A stretch of DNA of 64,000 nt from Clavaria fumosa (GCA_951802425.1 OX637800.1:2418001-2482000); one strand, 5' to 3'; counted from the stretch's first letter, positions 51,114-62,425 are shown. The notes: generated by a model from the letters alone, not told the origin. Numbers and translations are program-made.

Positions 51114-52700
51114 TATTGAGTTGCGTGGGTCGCGCAGGGTTTCTCTGGGTAGGTCGCATGGAAATCCTTTAAGAGTTCCTTAGAGCCGGAAAGTGATTTG
51201 ATGGGTTCCCAGGTGTCGTCCTCAGGTCCATAACCTTCCCAATGTACGAGGTAGAGCACTTTCCTACCCTTCCTTCGAGAATCTAGTATGTTGGTGACTT
51301 CGTAGTGTTGTTCGCTGTTGATTTCGATAGGGGGTGGGGGTCACTGTTGTCACTGGGGGAAGGCTTCGTCGTAGACCTTCTTGAGTAACAAAACATAGAA
51401 GACATTGTGAATTCCTTGCATCGATTTTGGCAACTGGAGGCGATAAGCGTGAGTTGAAACTTTTGCGAGTATAGAGAAAGGTCCAGCTTGTTTCGAATCC
51501 AAGTTCTTCATCGGTCTCTTTGTCTTCACGTTTTGCAAATCTAACCAAACTTTAGTCCCTTCCTTCCAATCTGGCGTGATTTCTCTCTTCTGGTCTGCAA
51601 AGCGTGAGTAGGCCTTGTTCATGACCTTGATTTGATCTTGTAAGTGCTGGTGGAGGGTCTTGAGATCGGTTGCGACCATGTGGGCCTCATGCGTGGGTAT
51701 GTCATTGAGAGAAATTGTAAGCCGAGGGTTGTATCCTTTGTTCATGAAGAACAGGGAGATGCCGGTCGTGCTGTGTGGGGTATTATTATATACGAACTCG
51801 GCAAGTGGGAGTTGGTAGGTCCAGTCGTCTTGCTGATAGTTTGTATATATTCGGATGTATTGTTCTAAGATCTGGTTGACTCGCTCTGTTTGTCCATTGG
51901 TCTCTGGGTGGTAAGCTGTGGAGAGATTTGAAGTAATATCCAGAGCTTGACATAATGAAGACCAAAAATTGGAAACAAATAATCTCCCTCTATCCGACAC
52001 TATATCCACAGGTAGCCCGTGTTTTGAGAAGATGTGGGTGATGAAATGCTGGGCTAGTTCCTTCGCGGTGTCAGTAGTGTTGGAGGAGATAAAGATTGCT
52101 TGCTTCGTAAGTTGGCAGACGATAACGAGAATCGAGTCAAAGGTCACGGAGAGGGGGAGGGCTTCAATATGGTCTATTGAGATTGAAGACCAAGGTCGCT
52201 CGCCTATGGGCAAGGGCTTGAGGAGTCCATAGGGTTTGTGTCGGACGGGTTTTGCCCTTGCGCAGGTGTGACAACCACAGACGTAGGTGGTTACATCCTT
52301 TCTGAGTCCTGGCCAGAAAAACAACCTATTTATTAGTTGGGTTGTCTTCCTTATACCTGGATGTCCTCGTAGTTTGTGGTCGTGGTTGGAGCATAGAATA
52401 TTGAATTGGAGAGAGTCGTGGTCGGGAACATATATTTTGCCATCTCAAAGTAATAGTGAACCGTTGGGTGAAAGTGAGAATGCTTTGTCGCAACCTTGTG
52501 AAGCGTCTTGAGACATTCTGGAGAAGTAAAGGTCGCGAGGAGCATGTCGGATTCGCGAGAATAGAGCCTCTTCGTTGAGTATGACAGCTGTTCGAAGGAG
52601 TTCCAGTGGTATTGCGACCTTGTTGTTTTGTGCGTTGGTTGTGGGTTGGTTGGCCTTCTTCGGGTAGACGTCGGGTCATCGGGTGAGGGCATCTGGTTTT
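51114..52700 (-). pseudogene. Gypsy integrase and chromodomain
   Basis: The integrase has the HHCC remnant (CSNHDHKLRGHPGIRKTTQL, then CGCHTCARAK), the DDE core (ISIDHIEALP, IVSDRGRLFVSNFWSSLCQA, STAYHPETNGQTERVNQILE) and the GPF/Y module (KQAGPFSILAKVSTHAYRLQ). After a frame change near 51,350 the C-terminal chromodomain reads HYEVTNILDSRRKGRKVLYL and VHWEGYGPEDDTWEP, with the aromatic residues expected to contact methyl-lysine. In-frame TGA codons at 52,676 and 52,445 interrupt the linker from RNase H. Chromodomain integrases direct insertion to heterochromatin. Confidence 0.85.
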
Positions 52701-52703
52701 GCA

Positions 52704-53831
52704 CCTAGTTTTCCTGCTCGATAATGAATTACATAATTGAAACTGGAAAGATACTCGGCCCAGCGGGCTTGTCAGCAGCTAAGTTGCTTTGTAGTGGTGA
52801 AATAATGTAGATTGTTGTGATTGGAGAAGACCTGAACTTGATATCTCACACCCTCGAGGTATGCTCGCCATTGCTTGAAAGCTTCGTGAATCGCAAGGAG
52901 CTCCTTGTCATATATGTCGTAATTGAGCTCTGCGGCGATCATCGTTCGTGCATGAAAGGCGATGGGGCATAATTCGTTGGTCGTGGGATCGGTCTGGGAT
53001 AGAATGGCCACTATGGCGTAATCGGACGCATCACATTCAAGGGTAATAGGGTGGTCGGGGTTGTAGTGTCGGAGGACGGGAGCTTCGGTGAAGGCCTGTT
53101 TGAGAGTTTCGAAGATTTGTTGACATCACGAGCTCCACTTCCATGGCGCATCCTTGCGGAGGAGTCGCATAAGTGGAATGATGATGCCTGAATAGTTGTC
53201 AATGAATCTCTGGTAGAAATTAGCAAAACCTAAAAAGCTCTGAAGGTCACGAATTTTCGTGGGTACGGGCCAGCTGAGGATGGCTTGAATCTTTGAAGGG
53301 TCCATTGCGATTCCGTCTGGGGACACTATAACTCCAAGGTACTCGACCATCGTGGTGTGGAAATCACACTTCTCGGGTCGTGCATGTAGGTTCGCCTCGT
53401 GTAGTCGTCGTAGGACCTCTCGGACATGGTTGCGATGTTCTTCGATATTATCCGAATAGATCAAGATGTTGTCAAGGTAGACGACCACGTTGACATCAAC
53501 TAAATCATGGAAGATATTGTTCATAAGGTGCTGAAAGGTTGTGGGTGCATTCGTGAGTCCAAAAGGCATGACAAGATACTTGAACGCGCCGTAGTGAGTG
53601 TGGAAGGCAGTCTTCCACTCGTCTCCTTCAGCTATCCTCACATTATTATACCCAGCATGAAGGTCGATTTTTGAATAGACTTTGGCTGATCGTAATTGGT
53701 TGATGAGGGTCTCGATTCGGGGGATTGGGTAGCGATTCTTTCAGGTTATCTTGTTGAGGCCCCGATAATCAACACAGAGACGAAGGCTTCCATCTTTCTT
53801 TTTCGCAAAGAGTACCGGTGTGCCTGCGGGT
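52704..53831 (-). pseudogene. Gypsy reverse transcriptase and RNase H
   Basis: The RT starts at the hAT boundary (TPVLFAKKKDGSLRLCVDYR) and continues [20 protein letters not shown] and [14 protein letters not shown]. The catalytic box is [12 protein letters not shown]: the second Asp of the usual YLDD is Asn (codon at 53,468-53,470). The RNase H part has LECDASDYAIVA and NYDIYDKELLAIHEAFKQWR. TGA codons interrupt the frame at 53741, 53126 and 52772. The enzyme must be dead in this copy. Confidence 0.88.
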
Positions 53832-54003
53832 TAGTGTTGCCACAGTTCGGCGCAGTCCGGTGCGGTCCGGTTAATGACAGCTTTTCCATATGTGGAAAGC
53901 CGCGCCAAGCCGAGCCGATCAGAAGGGCACGCCGAGCGCTTCTCAGCAGTTCGGAGTGACTCAAGTCACAGCTAGCTTGCCAAAAATGGATGTAATTATA
54001 TAA

Positions 54004-57000
54004 TCACAGCCGCAACTCCTCCAAGTCTGCGGTGAGCCTCGCAATGAAAGCATTTATGTCTTGTGGAACACGGCTACTCTCCACCATCAGCTCCTCAAGC
54101 TCTTTTATCTCGTCCTCCAATGAGTCACCATGAGTAAAGTCAAGTGGCCTCCCATCTCGAATTGAAAACTTCAACAACTGCAGTGCCTCCATCAACTCTG
54201 GTTTGATTCGACTTCGCCGTGCTCCCATTGTGGCCTTAGCTGATGAAAAAACTCGCTCACATGGAACGGCCGAGGCTTGGATGGGAATTATGTCAAGACT
54301 CAGGGCAAAGAGGGTTGGATAGCGAATCTGATTCTCCTTCCGGTGCATGTCATACAATTGCAAAAGCTATCACATTCAAAAGCTTACCTGCCAGAAATGA
54401 AGTGAACTAGTGCTCGTACTTCGGTCACTCAAGTAGCTCTCAACCTCAGCAACTAAATCTTGAGATTCGACCAGACAATCATTGTGCAGCCCAAGAAGCT
54501 GATGCGCTTTTGATTGGAATCGAGCAGGGGGAGTTTCACGAGGCATAGGATGACCTTGACCTGTGGTGGCCTGTTGCGTAAGTTTCTCATAGATTGGCTG
54601 TAGCTATTAGATTGTTAGCGCATGTCTGTGTATGGTGATTTGACCTACATGGCGCATCAGCTCATTCTTTGCAATTGCGACCCGCTGTGGCTGGTTTTTG
54701 ACAAGCCAGCTAAGCTTGATGGATGGATCAAGAACTGGAGGGGTTGTTAGAATAGAATGCTCTTTACTCATGGATACGTACTCATTGCAAGCTCGTACGC
54801 AGGGCAAAGGATAGTACATTCTTCATAGCTCTCTAGTTTGTCGAGACCAAGGTTAATAACATCGCAATATTCAGGATGTGAGACAAGGTATTCCTCCCAT
54901 CGTCTAATGATACCAGTATAAGCTGGGAGTGCGTTGTGAAGTGTCGGCGTCTTTTCATGAGATAGAACTTGCTGGAACGCATGAGGAATCTGTAAGAATC
55001 TTGAACTTAGCCAAATGTCTGAATGCTGAATGTGATATACCGCAAGTATGTCGTGAAAGTCCTTTAATATCATCCATTCTTCATTGCTCAACTTATACTT
55101 CTGCAGCTGAGCACCCTCATGGCTTGCAAGAAGTTTTCGAATTGGCTGGTGTCACGGTTAGTTGAGATCATGTCACGAATGAGTTATACATACATCCTTG
55201 AGTTGTAGAACACGATCTATCATCAGTAAAACTGATGACCATCGTGTTTTGACATCCCGAATAAGCTGATATTTTGCAGAGCCGAGTCTCTGCTGGATGA
55301 GCGCAAATTCATTGAGGAGAATGGAGGATCGTCGGACCTGTGGGACATCGGGGCATCAAAGCAATTCAATTGCAGAACAGAGACTATGCACTGAAGTGAC
55401 AAACGTTCGAATGATGGAAATAGGGTCTCGCTCCAGGATTAGTCGTAAATATGTTGCCAGTCGAGAAGGGGGGTCATAATCGCCAGCGTCTTCCTCCGCT
55501 TGTTCTAGCTTCGTCATACCACCCAAAACAGCCTTAACTGCTAAGTTTACAACATGTGGAAAGCAACTGAAAGGTTATTAACATCGCATATCTTTGAAAG
55601 AAGCAGATATGGCTCACCGAATGCGTTGTGCATATCTGTTAAAACTGATTTTTCGCCTACTAAATTCATCTTCCAGCGTTTCCATGAGCGTATCATTGTT
55701 TGAAGCATTATCAACAGTGATCCAGCCGATCTGTAAGTAAACTGATGAGCAAGAATGCTCAGGCTGTTAACAGACATTTCAGACCTTTTCAGCGATTCCA
55801 ACACGATCAAGAATCTTGATGAATGCATGAGCAAGGTGTTCTCCGGTATGATGGCCAGGGACACGCATGAACCCAATGAGAGCTGCTCGAAGAGTGAGTG
55901 AACACTGAAGACCCGCCATTGTTTGTCCAGTTTTAGCCTGGATCCAATGAGCCGTCACAGCCATGAAAGGCTCTTGATTTGGGTCCGACCACATATCAGT
56001 CGTAAAGGATAACTTGCCCGGGGCCTCCTGCATGTAAAGCTAAGAGACAGAAGCAGAAATCCATACATGATGCACCTGCAGTTCAGTGGCCAATGAGTCT
56101 AAATAATCCTCCAAGATTTCTCCAATACGTTTGCACAATGTTGTCCGGCCAGGGATATCTAAGTCCTTTAGATCAGACTTGAGCATCTTGAAGATCGCAA
56201 TAAGCCGTGGTGACTCGATGACATTAAGCGGCTAGAGACATCAGGCATATGAACAGATAGCGAGCAATACAGAAATATGGCAAACGAAACCATGTCATCC
56301 CCAACAATGAATTCTATGAGGGCATCCACAAATGCTACATTTGAGAAGGGGCGAGCTGGGGCTCTTTTACTGCGACAATCACCTGGAAGGGTCCCCAAAA
56401 CCTTCTCTGCCGCTGCTAGACCCACATCTGTTTTGATTGGTATATTATAATAAGCCGGTCACATCCTTGAACCCAAAGGACATCATGCTTGAGTATGAGG
56501 TGGTTTCGGAGGGTTGATGTGGATGACGATGACGAGAATACTGCGGCAACATACTGAGGCTGAACTTTTGCCAAATTTCTGGATTGCGAAGTAAGAAGGA
56601 AGTTCCGTGAAAAGAATGATAATGCGCACTGGCAAAATTTGCAGGCAAGCTTCTGCGGGTTACCTATCTTATCATAGAATGTCCAAACATCAGCTGCGTT
56701 GCGATTATTGATGTTTCCAGCGGGCCAATTTCTCCGCTGGGGACGGTGAGGGACAGCAAGAGGGACAGCAGGAGCGACAGCAGGAGTGACAGCAGGAGCG
56801 ACAACAGGAAGGACAGCAGGAGGGCTGACAGGAGGGCTGCGAGGGAAAGCATGAGGGCCAGCATGAGGACGGCGCATGGCCTGTGGAATGCGAGGTAGTT
56901 GGTTTGGAAGCACATCTGGCTCATCTGGGTTGGACTCGCTCTCTGAGACTAGGTTGATCGCATCACGAAAGTTTTCAGGTGATTGCACCTGATGTTGTTG

Positions 57001-57575
57001 AGGCGGCATCTGTTGGGTAAGGGCTGGTCCAACTCCAGATGTTACTGAGTATTGGAACGAAAATAAAGGTGAGGAGGGTCCAGGCTCGGCATCCCAATTG
57101 GCTTGGTGAAGCGCAAAGGGGTCAGGAGAGGCGGGGGGGTTAGGCCGGACATGCTGGTTAAGATTAGGAGGGTCAGAAGGGACTGGGGCATTAGGTCGGT
57201 CACTCTGGTTATGGCGATAAGGGTTGCGATGGGCTGAGGACAAGCTAGGTTGAGATTAAGGGATTCATGAGGAAGCAATGAGTACGGCTGACCAGTCTGG
57301 CCGAGGTTGAAAGGATCCAGAGGGAATGGGGGGCTGGCAAGCCTACCCTGGTTCTCTTGGGGGGGAACAGCAGAACCGGCATCCAGCAGCGGGGTTAAGT
57401 CTTCAGCTGGTAGATTTGGCTGTGGCCCTGGGCCTGGCTGACGAGCCCTCCTTGTACGACGTGCTGCTGGATTTGCTGGGGCTACAATGCTATCAGTAAG
57501 AAAGTCATTTGTCACTAAAGACTTACGCTCGATCTGAAAAGTAGTTTCAATAGCGCCATTAGAGTGCACCTTCAC
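54004..57575 (-). pseudogene. hAT-family transposase
   Basis: Multi-exon gene. The N-terminal region is Pro/Asn-rich with repeated PAV units (PAVTPAVAPAVPLAV). A BED-like finger follows: NAADVWTFYDKIGNPQKLAC, CKFCQCALS, then STSTLRNHLILKHD. Catalytic-domain blocks are KLSFTTDMWSDPNQEPFMAV (first Asp), GWITVDNASNNDTLMETLED (second Asp), RCFPHVVNLAVKAVLGG and LIRDVKTRWSSVLLMIDRVL. The hAT dimerisation domain ends it: YPTLFALSLDIIPIQASAVP, CERVFSSAKATMGARRSRIK. A TGA at 55,356-55,358 interrupts the segment between the second Asp and the RW motif. I saw no frameshift, so it may have been active recently. Confidence 0.85.
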
Positions 57576-57771
57576 TTCTTTGTTTGCTTTCTTTCAAGGT
57601 GAGCGACGAGGGGCCATATTGAGTGGGTTGCGACGAGGGGGCATTCTGATTGAGTTGCGATGAGGGAGTATTTTGATTATTAATAAGTCAAGATATATTG
57701 GTCATAAATATAAGCAAAATACAGCAAGAGAATGAATGAGACATGTTTCGCTGACAGGGACATCTTAGACA

Positions 57772-58530
57772 ATGTGGTGCCGGGCTGCATCAAATAAATC
57801 ACACCTGTACTACATGTGTTTGATGGCTTCCCTCTTTCTGCTTTCACAACATAAAGCTAATAAGGCTACCTGCAGGGTTGTAATCAGTTTAAATGAACAG
57901 AAAGTAATCAAGTGTGGAACGCACCATGTGTATCGATATACTCTTCCCAGCACATGGTCAGCAGGGACAACGACTTGCCACACCATGAGTGCACAAAGGG
58001 CACGAGGCACAGCTGGCGTGGTGACAGTGCCCAATGTGGCGGGTCCGATGACGACAACAGGCAGCGGCAGCAGCACCACCCCCACAAACGGCGCCTTCCC
58101 ACACTATGGCCCCAGCCCCACGGACATGCATGGGGTGGAGGGGCTGTTCCCTGATACTGGCGAGGATGGTGACAGGGATGGGGATGGGGACGAGGCCAAC
58201 AGGGAAGTCGACATGGATGTCGATGAGGAGGCCAGCATGGTGGTGGTGATAGTGGTGGTAATGGCGGCGGTGGCTCTGTGTTGCCGCTGGGGTGCTAGTG
58301 ATGGTGGTGCGGACGATGGGCGTTGGGCATTGCCAGGCTTGCAGCGGCGCAGGCACAGTGCCTTGAGGGGCTCACAGGAGAAGTACGGGACAACAGACGC
58401 GTCGTCGACGCGTCTGAAGATTGTGGACTGTCTGTTTGTTGACATCTATCCTAATTTGGAAATGAACCGCAGTTCAAGTCACTCGAAACCGATCACCATT
58501 GACTTCTTTTGGTTAGTAAACCAACTCTAG
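57772..58530 (+). CDS. Unidentified 252-residue open frame inside the hAT element
   Basis: I do not recognise it. It is on the strand opposite the transposase and near the 5' side of that gene. The N-terminal part is ordinary; the middle is Gly/Thr-rich (GSGSSTTPTNGAFPHYGP), then strongly acidic (GEDGDRDGDGDEANREVDMD, VDEEAS), followed by a hydrophobic run (MVVVIVVVMAAVALCC) that could be a membrane helix. The stop is at 58,528-58,530, 87 bp inside the element end. It could be a captured host fragment, a second element gene, or a chance frame in GC-rich DNA. Confidence 0.3.
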   Translation: MWCRAASNKSHLYYMCLMASLFLLSQHKANKATCRVVISLNEQKVIKCGTHHVYRYTLPSTWSAGTTTCHTMSAQRARGTAGVVTVPNVAGPMTTTGSGSSTTPTNGAFPHYGPSPTDMHGVEGLFPDTGEDGDRDGDGDEANREVDMDVDEEASMVVVIVVVMAAVALCCRWGASDGGADDGRWALPGLQRRRHSALRGSQEKYGTTDASSTRLKIVDCLFVDIYPNLEMNRSSSHSKPITIDFFWLVNQL

Positions 58531-58625
58531 CCGAGCACCGGATAGTCGGCGCGGTTCGGTTAAAATGCGGTTCGGCTCATCAGTTAGCGTGCTTCGCGCC
58601 GAACCATGGCAACACTACTGTGGGT

Positions 58626-59540
58626 GACTTTGACAGCCGAATGAAGCCTTTCTCCAACATGTTGTCCAAATAATCCTTCAATGTTTTTAATTCTACTTCT
58701 GACATGTTGTATAGTTTCCTGTGAGGAGGTGTCACACCTTCCTCAAGTTCAATTCAGTGGTTGTAGTCACGGTGCGGAGGTAGTTCCTGGGCTAAGGCTT
58801 CGGAAAATACGTCCATGTATTTGTGGTACTCTTGTGGAACTATTTCTTCTGGGTTCGGGGGAGGTTTGGGTGGTCATGGAGCTCACAAGTATTAATTCGT
58901 CGTTGTAGGGGTTGTTCGCAGGCTGGAAGTATAGGAGACCTATGAATTCTCCTTGTTGCTCTAAGCGGCGAAGTGTGGTGGCCTTAACCAGTTGAACTCG
59001 TAAGGGTTTAGGGGGTTTCGGGGTCGAGTTCGCAAGGTCGAAGGAGGGTTTACTCGGGGGTTTCGCGTCCAGAATGGTGAGGGGAATAGTCGCGGAGCGG
59101 GCTGTTTGTCCGAAACTAAGGGAGAGATTGGTCCAATCGATCCTAGGGTTCCAGGTTCGCAACCAGTCGAGCCCTAGAACAATGGGAGTAAGGGGATGAG
59201 TTTTAGTAACAAGGAATTTGATAGATTGGATGGTATCGTCGGGGAACTTTGTATTAGCGAGGATGTAATGCATGATATTGGAGTTGGAAGAACTTCCGTC
59301 GAAGTATTGAAGAGGTAGGGATTGTGGGAGTGGCATTAGAAGGTTTGGACAGGTGTTTGCAAGGGTAAAGTCGATAAGATTCATTGATGTGCCACAGTCA
59401 ACAAGAGTATTGAGAGGAATTGAACTGAAATCTGGTATTTGCATCTTTATGAGGAAAGATTGGGAGGACTGGGAAGCAATAGGTGTATTAGAAAAATTGC
59501 GAGGAGACTGAGGAGAGGAGGGACTAGTCGCAGTTCGCAC
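58626..59540 (-). pseudogene. Gypsy aspartic protease region
   Basis: The retropepsin active site is in NTLVDCGTSMNLIDFTLANT: DCG replaces the usual DSG/DTG, a variant I cannot judge without relatives. Flanking blocks are SFLIKMQIPDFSSIPLN and FLVTKTHPLTPIVLGLDWLR, with the conserved G-x-DWL end of the fold, then RTWNPRIDWTNLSLSFG. The region continues towards the RT up to the hAT insertion at 58,617. Confidence 0.8.
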
Positions 59541-59644
59541 AAGTATGGGGATTGGTTTGTCATCGCGACTCAGAGTTCCCCCGGAAGTTCCTGAGCCGCT
59601 TCGTCATTTAACTCTTCATGCGGATCATCGTCATGCTCTTCCAC

Positions 59645-60244
59645 TAGTGTTGCCACAGCTATGACTAGTAGCTGACTAATAGCCATAGCCATAGCTGATT
59701 GTAGCTGTAGCCTAGCTGGCAATCAGCTATGGCTACAAAGCAGCTACGACTATGGCTATTGATATTTCTATAGCTGATAGCTGCAGCTAAGCTATGGCTA
59801 GGTTTGATGTAAAGTTTCAAGTGAAATAAGTTGAGAATAGCACTTTATCTTTCAAATATTTCACTGTTAAATGCTCTATTATCTTGTTAGCCATGCTGTA
59901 ACTCACCTTTTTATCCCTGCTGTGCTGACTTTATCATTCTTAGGCTTGTTGCATATGAACCAGCTTATGAACTGACAGTGACAGGGGTTGTAACTGGTGA
60001 TAGTAGTGGCATTGCATTAAGTCAAAGTAGCAGTACTGCAGTGTCATGGCCACCAGGGCATTACAGCAGTGAGAATGAACACATAATTATAATATAAGAG
60101 TTGGCAGCTAAGCCATGACTATAGTCAGCTAAACTCACTAGCTGCAGCTATGACTACAGCTAAGACAAATTGAGACCAGCTAGAGTAGTCACTAGCTGCA
60201 GTTGGTCTAGCTGGCTCATGACTAGTCTAGCTGTGGCAACACTA
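59645..60244. mobile_element. hAT-type MITE, copy 2 (inverted relative to copy 1)
   Basis: 600 bp with the same termini as copy 1 (TAGTGTTGCCACAGCTA at the left) and a perfect 8-bp target-site duplication TCTTCCAC (59,637-59,644 and 60,245-60,252). Read in reverse it matches copy 1 along its length with few differences. It interrupts the gypsy element between the zinc knuckle and the protease. Only one CpG is present (in CTACGACT), shared with copy 1. Confidence 0.92.
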
Positions 60245-60252
60245 TCTTCCAC

Positions 60253-61809
60253 TTCTTCCTTGACTTCATACGCTTCCTGGAAGTCTTCCTCTCTTTCTTC
60301 CAGTATAAACATGGCTTGTCCTGTTACTCATCGTTTGGGACAAGTAGCGCTATAATGTCCGGGTTTCCCACATCTCAAACACAAATTTCCCTGACGTTGT
60401 CGTTCTCGTTCCTCGTCGCTAAGGGGGACATAGGGCGGATTCAGATTCGGATTCGATTGGCGAGGCAGATTGGCGGGTCACGGTGTGGTCACAGGATTTC
60501 CTGTAGCTGGACGGGGTGTCGTTGGGTTGTTGCTAATAGCAGGATAGGGTCGCAACGTTGTTTGAAGGTTGCGATTTCCGCCTTGTTGAGTAAAGGGACA
60601 ACTTCTGCCTTGTTGAGCAGGAGGACGAGGAGCAGGAAGGTTAGTGCGGATTCTAGTTCGGTGAGTCTCACTCTCATACTCCCAGTGCCTTTGGTCTATT
60701 TGCATTGCCAAATCTCGAAGTTCTTGGTATGTTGTAGGTCACGGAATAACTTTCATGGCCTCTTTGATGCACGTGGACAGCGAATGATAGAGTTCCGATT
60801 GTAGAGTGGCAGAATTCCAATTGGATTCGAAGGCAAAAGACTTGAAACATATAATATGGTTTGAGAACTGTTCATTTTCGCCCATTTGCAACATACAGAG
60901 GTTCTGGTCCACTTTGATCTGTGTATTAACTACTCCAAACATTCCTCCAAACTCGCGGATGAATCCTTCCCAGGAGTGTAGGGCCGGATGTTTGGCATTG
61001 AATTGAAGGAGGGAGGTGTAGTGGCTCTGCGCAGTGTCTGTGAGGTAAGAGGCTGTGAAAGTAACCCTCTTGTGGTCTCCCTGGAAGGTTACAGGTTTCG
61101 CGAAGAAAGTCATAAGGCATTCCGTGACAAAGGGCTTCCACTTGCGTTGATCACGACTGTTGAATGGCTCGGGGTGCCTAGTATTGAGCTTGGATTCTCG
61201 AGCGAAGGCATCTCGAGCCGATGGTCCTTCGGAGGGAGGGGCCTGGTAATAGTAGTGGTGGTGGTGGGTACCAGGGGCCTCGTCTCGAAGCGCGGCGGCG
61301 AGGTGTGGAGGCATAGGAGGGATCGGGGGGTTCTGCGTGGCTTCAGCCTGAGACGGGGGGCAGGATGCTGGTCGCATCTCTATTGGGGGTACTGGTCGTA
61401 CTTCTGTTTGAGGAATACGGAAGGGTCTGACTGGTACTTCGAGATGAGGGGCAGGCTGAAGCATTGCTTCGGTTTCTATAGGGTCGTGAGGGAGCGCCCT
61501 GCTTGGAGTAGTGGCTGGTTGTGTCCAAGTGGGCCAGCTGCTATGGGGGGTGGTGTACCTTGAGATCCTAGAGACGATGGCAGGTCGCTTGTCAGGTGTG
61601 GCAAGATTCGCAAAATTCTGAAGAGATTGGGCCACAACCTGGAAGAGCGGGGCCATATCCCGGAATCCTCTGGCAGGCTGAATCTGTCTCGGAGGTCGTG
61701 AGGGGGTATCCAGGTCAGGAGGAGTGGGAACTCCACGGTCAGTTGTCCCTGGATACTGTCGCTGACTCTCGTACAATTGGTTTTGTGGGTTAGCACAGAA
61801 TCCATCCAT
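60253..61809 (-). pseudogene. Gypsy gag with CCHC zinc knuckle
   Basis: The ATG is at 61807-61809 (MDGFCANPQNQLYESQRQYP). A Pro-rich N-terminal half precedes the retrotransposon gag core: EPFNSRDQRKWKPFVTECLM, VTFTASYLTDTAQSHYTSLL, HSWEGFIREFGGMFG and ENEQFSNHIICFKSFAFESN. TGA at 60,739-60,741 stops the frame, which continues as PTTYQELRDLAMQIDQRHWE. The knuckle [14 protein letters not shown] is at about 60,338-60,379, followed by CPKR and a TGA at 60,328-60,330. That last stop might be a gag-pol boundary rather than a mutation. Confidence 0.88.
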
Positions 61810-61949
61810 TAATTGCAGTAGTACTGAATGAAATAATTAACTAGACACAGCAGTTAGGTATAATCCATAGTGTACTTTTTGCAGCTACAGCTGGACAAGG
61901 AATCCTTATGGTCAGTCAACTTGTCAAGTTAACTTGTCAAAGGTAGTAC

Positions 61950-62425
61950 ATGGGGGACTAGTAGACTAGATACAGCTGACAGCTGTGGATCTAGTGGACT
62001 AGTTACAGCTACCAGTTGTGGATCTAGTGGACTAGGTGCAGCAAGTAGGTGTAGGTCTAGTGGACTAGTTGCAGCTATTAGCTGTAGATGTAGTGAACTA
62101 GTTACAGCTATTAGTTGTAGATGTAGTGAACTAGTTGCAGCTAGTAGGTGTAGGTCTAGACTAGTTGCAGCTACTAGCTGTGGGCCTAGTGGACTAGTTG
62201 CAGCTAGTAGCTGTGGGCTGGGTGGACTAGTTGCGGCTACTAGCTGTAGATGTAGTGAACTAGTTACAGCTATTAGTTGTAGATGTAGTGAACTAGTTGC
62301 AGCTAGTAGGTGTAGGTCTAGTAGACTAGTTGCAGCTATTAGCTGTAGATGTAGTGAACTAGTTACAGCTAGTAGCTGTGGGCCTAGTGGACTAGTTACA
62401 GCTAGTAGCTGTGGGCCGGTGTAGT
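61950..62425. repeat. 33-bp minisatellite, about 14 copies
   Basis: Units follow GGACTAGTTGCAGCTAGTAG plus CTGTGGGCCTAGT, with 31-33 bp periods. Units alternate between two types (TGTGGGCC and TGTAGATG endings), giving a higher-order pattern. It lies in the leader between the gag ATG and the candidate LTR to the right, and has only two CpGs. The AGCTA/TAGCTG words resemble the MITE subterminal motifs. Confidence 0.85.

Larger units (their letters stand above)
53832..58617 (-). mobile_element. hAT DNA transposon nested in the gypsy element
   Basis: 4,786 bp. The left terminus TAGTGTTGCCACAGTTCGGC and the right terminus, read inward, TAGTGTTGCCATGGTTCGGC are inverted repeats (about 18 of 20). 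The flanking 8-bp duplications are CTGCGGGT (53,824-53,831) and CTGTGGGT (58,618-58,625), differing only by a CpG-to-TpG change. Subterminal GGTGCGGTCCGGTT words recur at both ends. It carries a multi-exon hAT transposase on the minus strand and an unrelated open frame on the plus strand. Confidence 0.9.
47452..61809 (-). mobile_element. Chromodomain Ty3/gypsy retrotransposon, nested and inactivated
   Basis: Minus-strand order is gag, zinc knuckle, protease, reverse transcriptase, RNase H, integrase, chromodomain, then an antisense gene and an LTR. This is the chromovirus order. The element is interrupted by an hAT element (53,832-58,617) between protease and RT, and by a MITE (59,645-60,244) between gag and protease; target-site duplications show both insertions are later. 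I count seven in-frame TGA codons in gag-pol: 60739, 60328, 53741, 53126, 52772, 52676 and 52445 (lowest coordinate of each). The 3' LTR is found, but no matching 5' LTR is present next to gag. Confidence 0.85.

Noticed and set aside
57042..57243. Overlapping minus-strand frame near the hAT transposase start
   Set aside because: Two frames overlap here; the one continuing into the BED-like finger is taken as coding, the other ends without motifs and probably reads through an intron.
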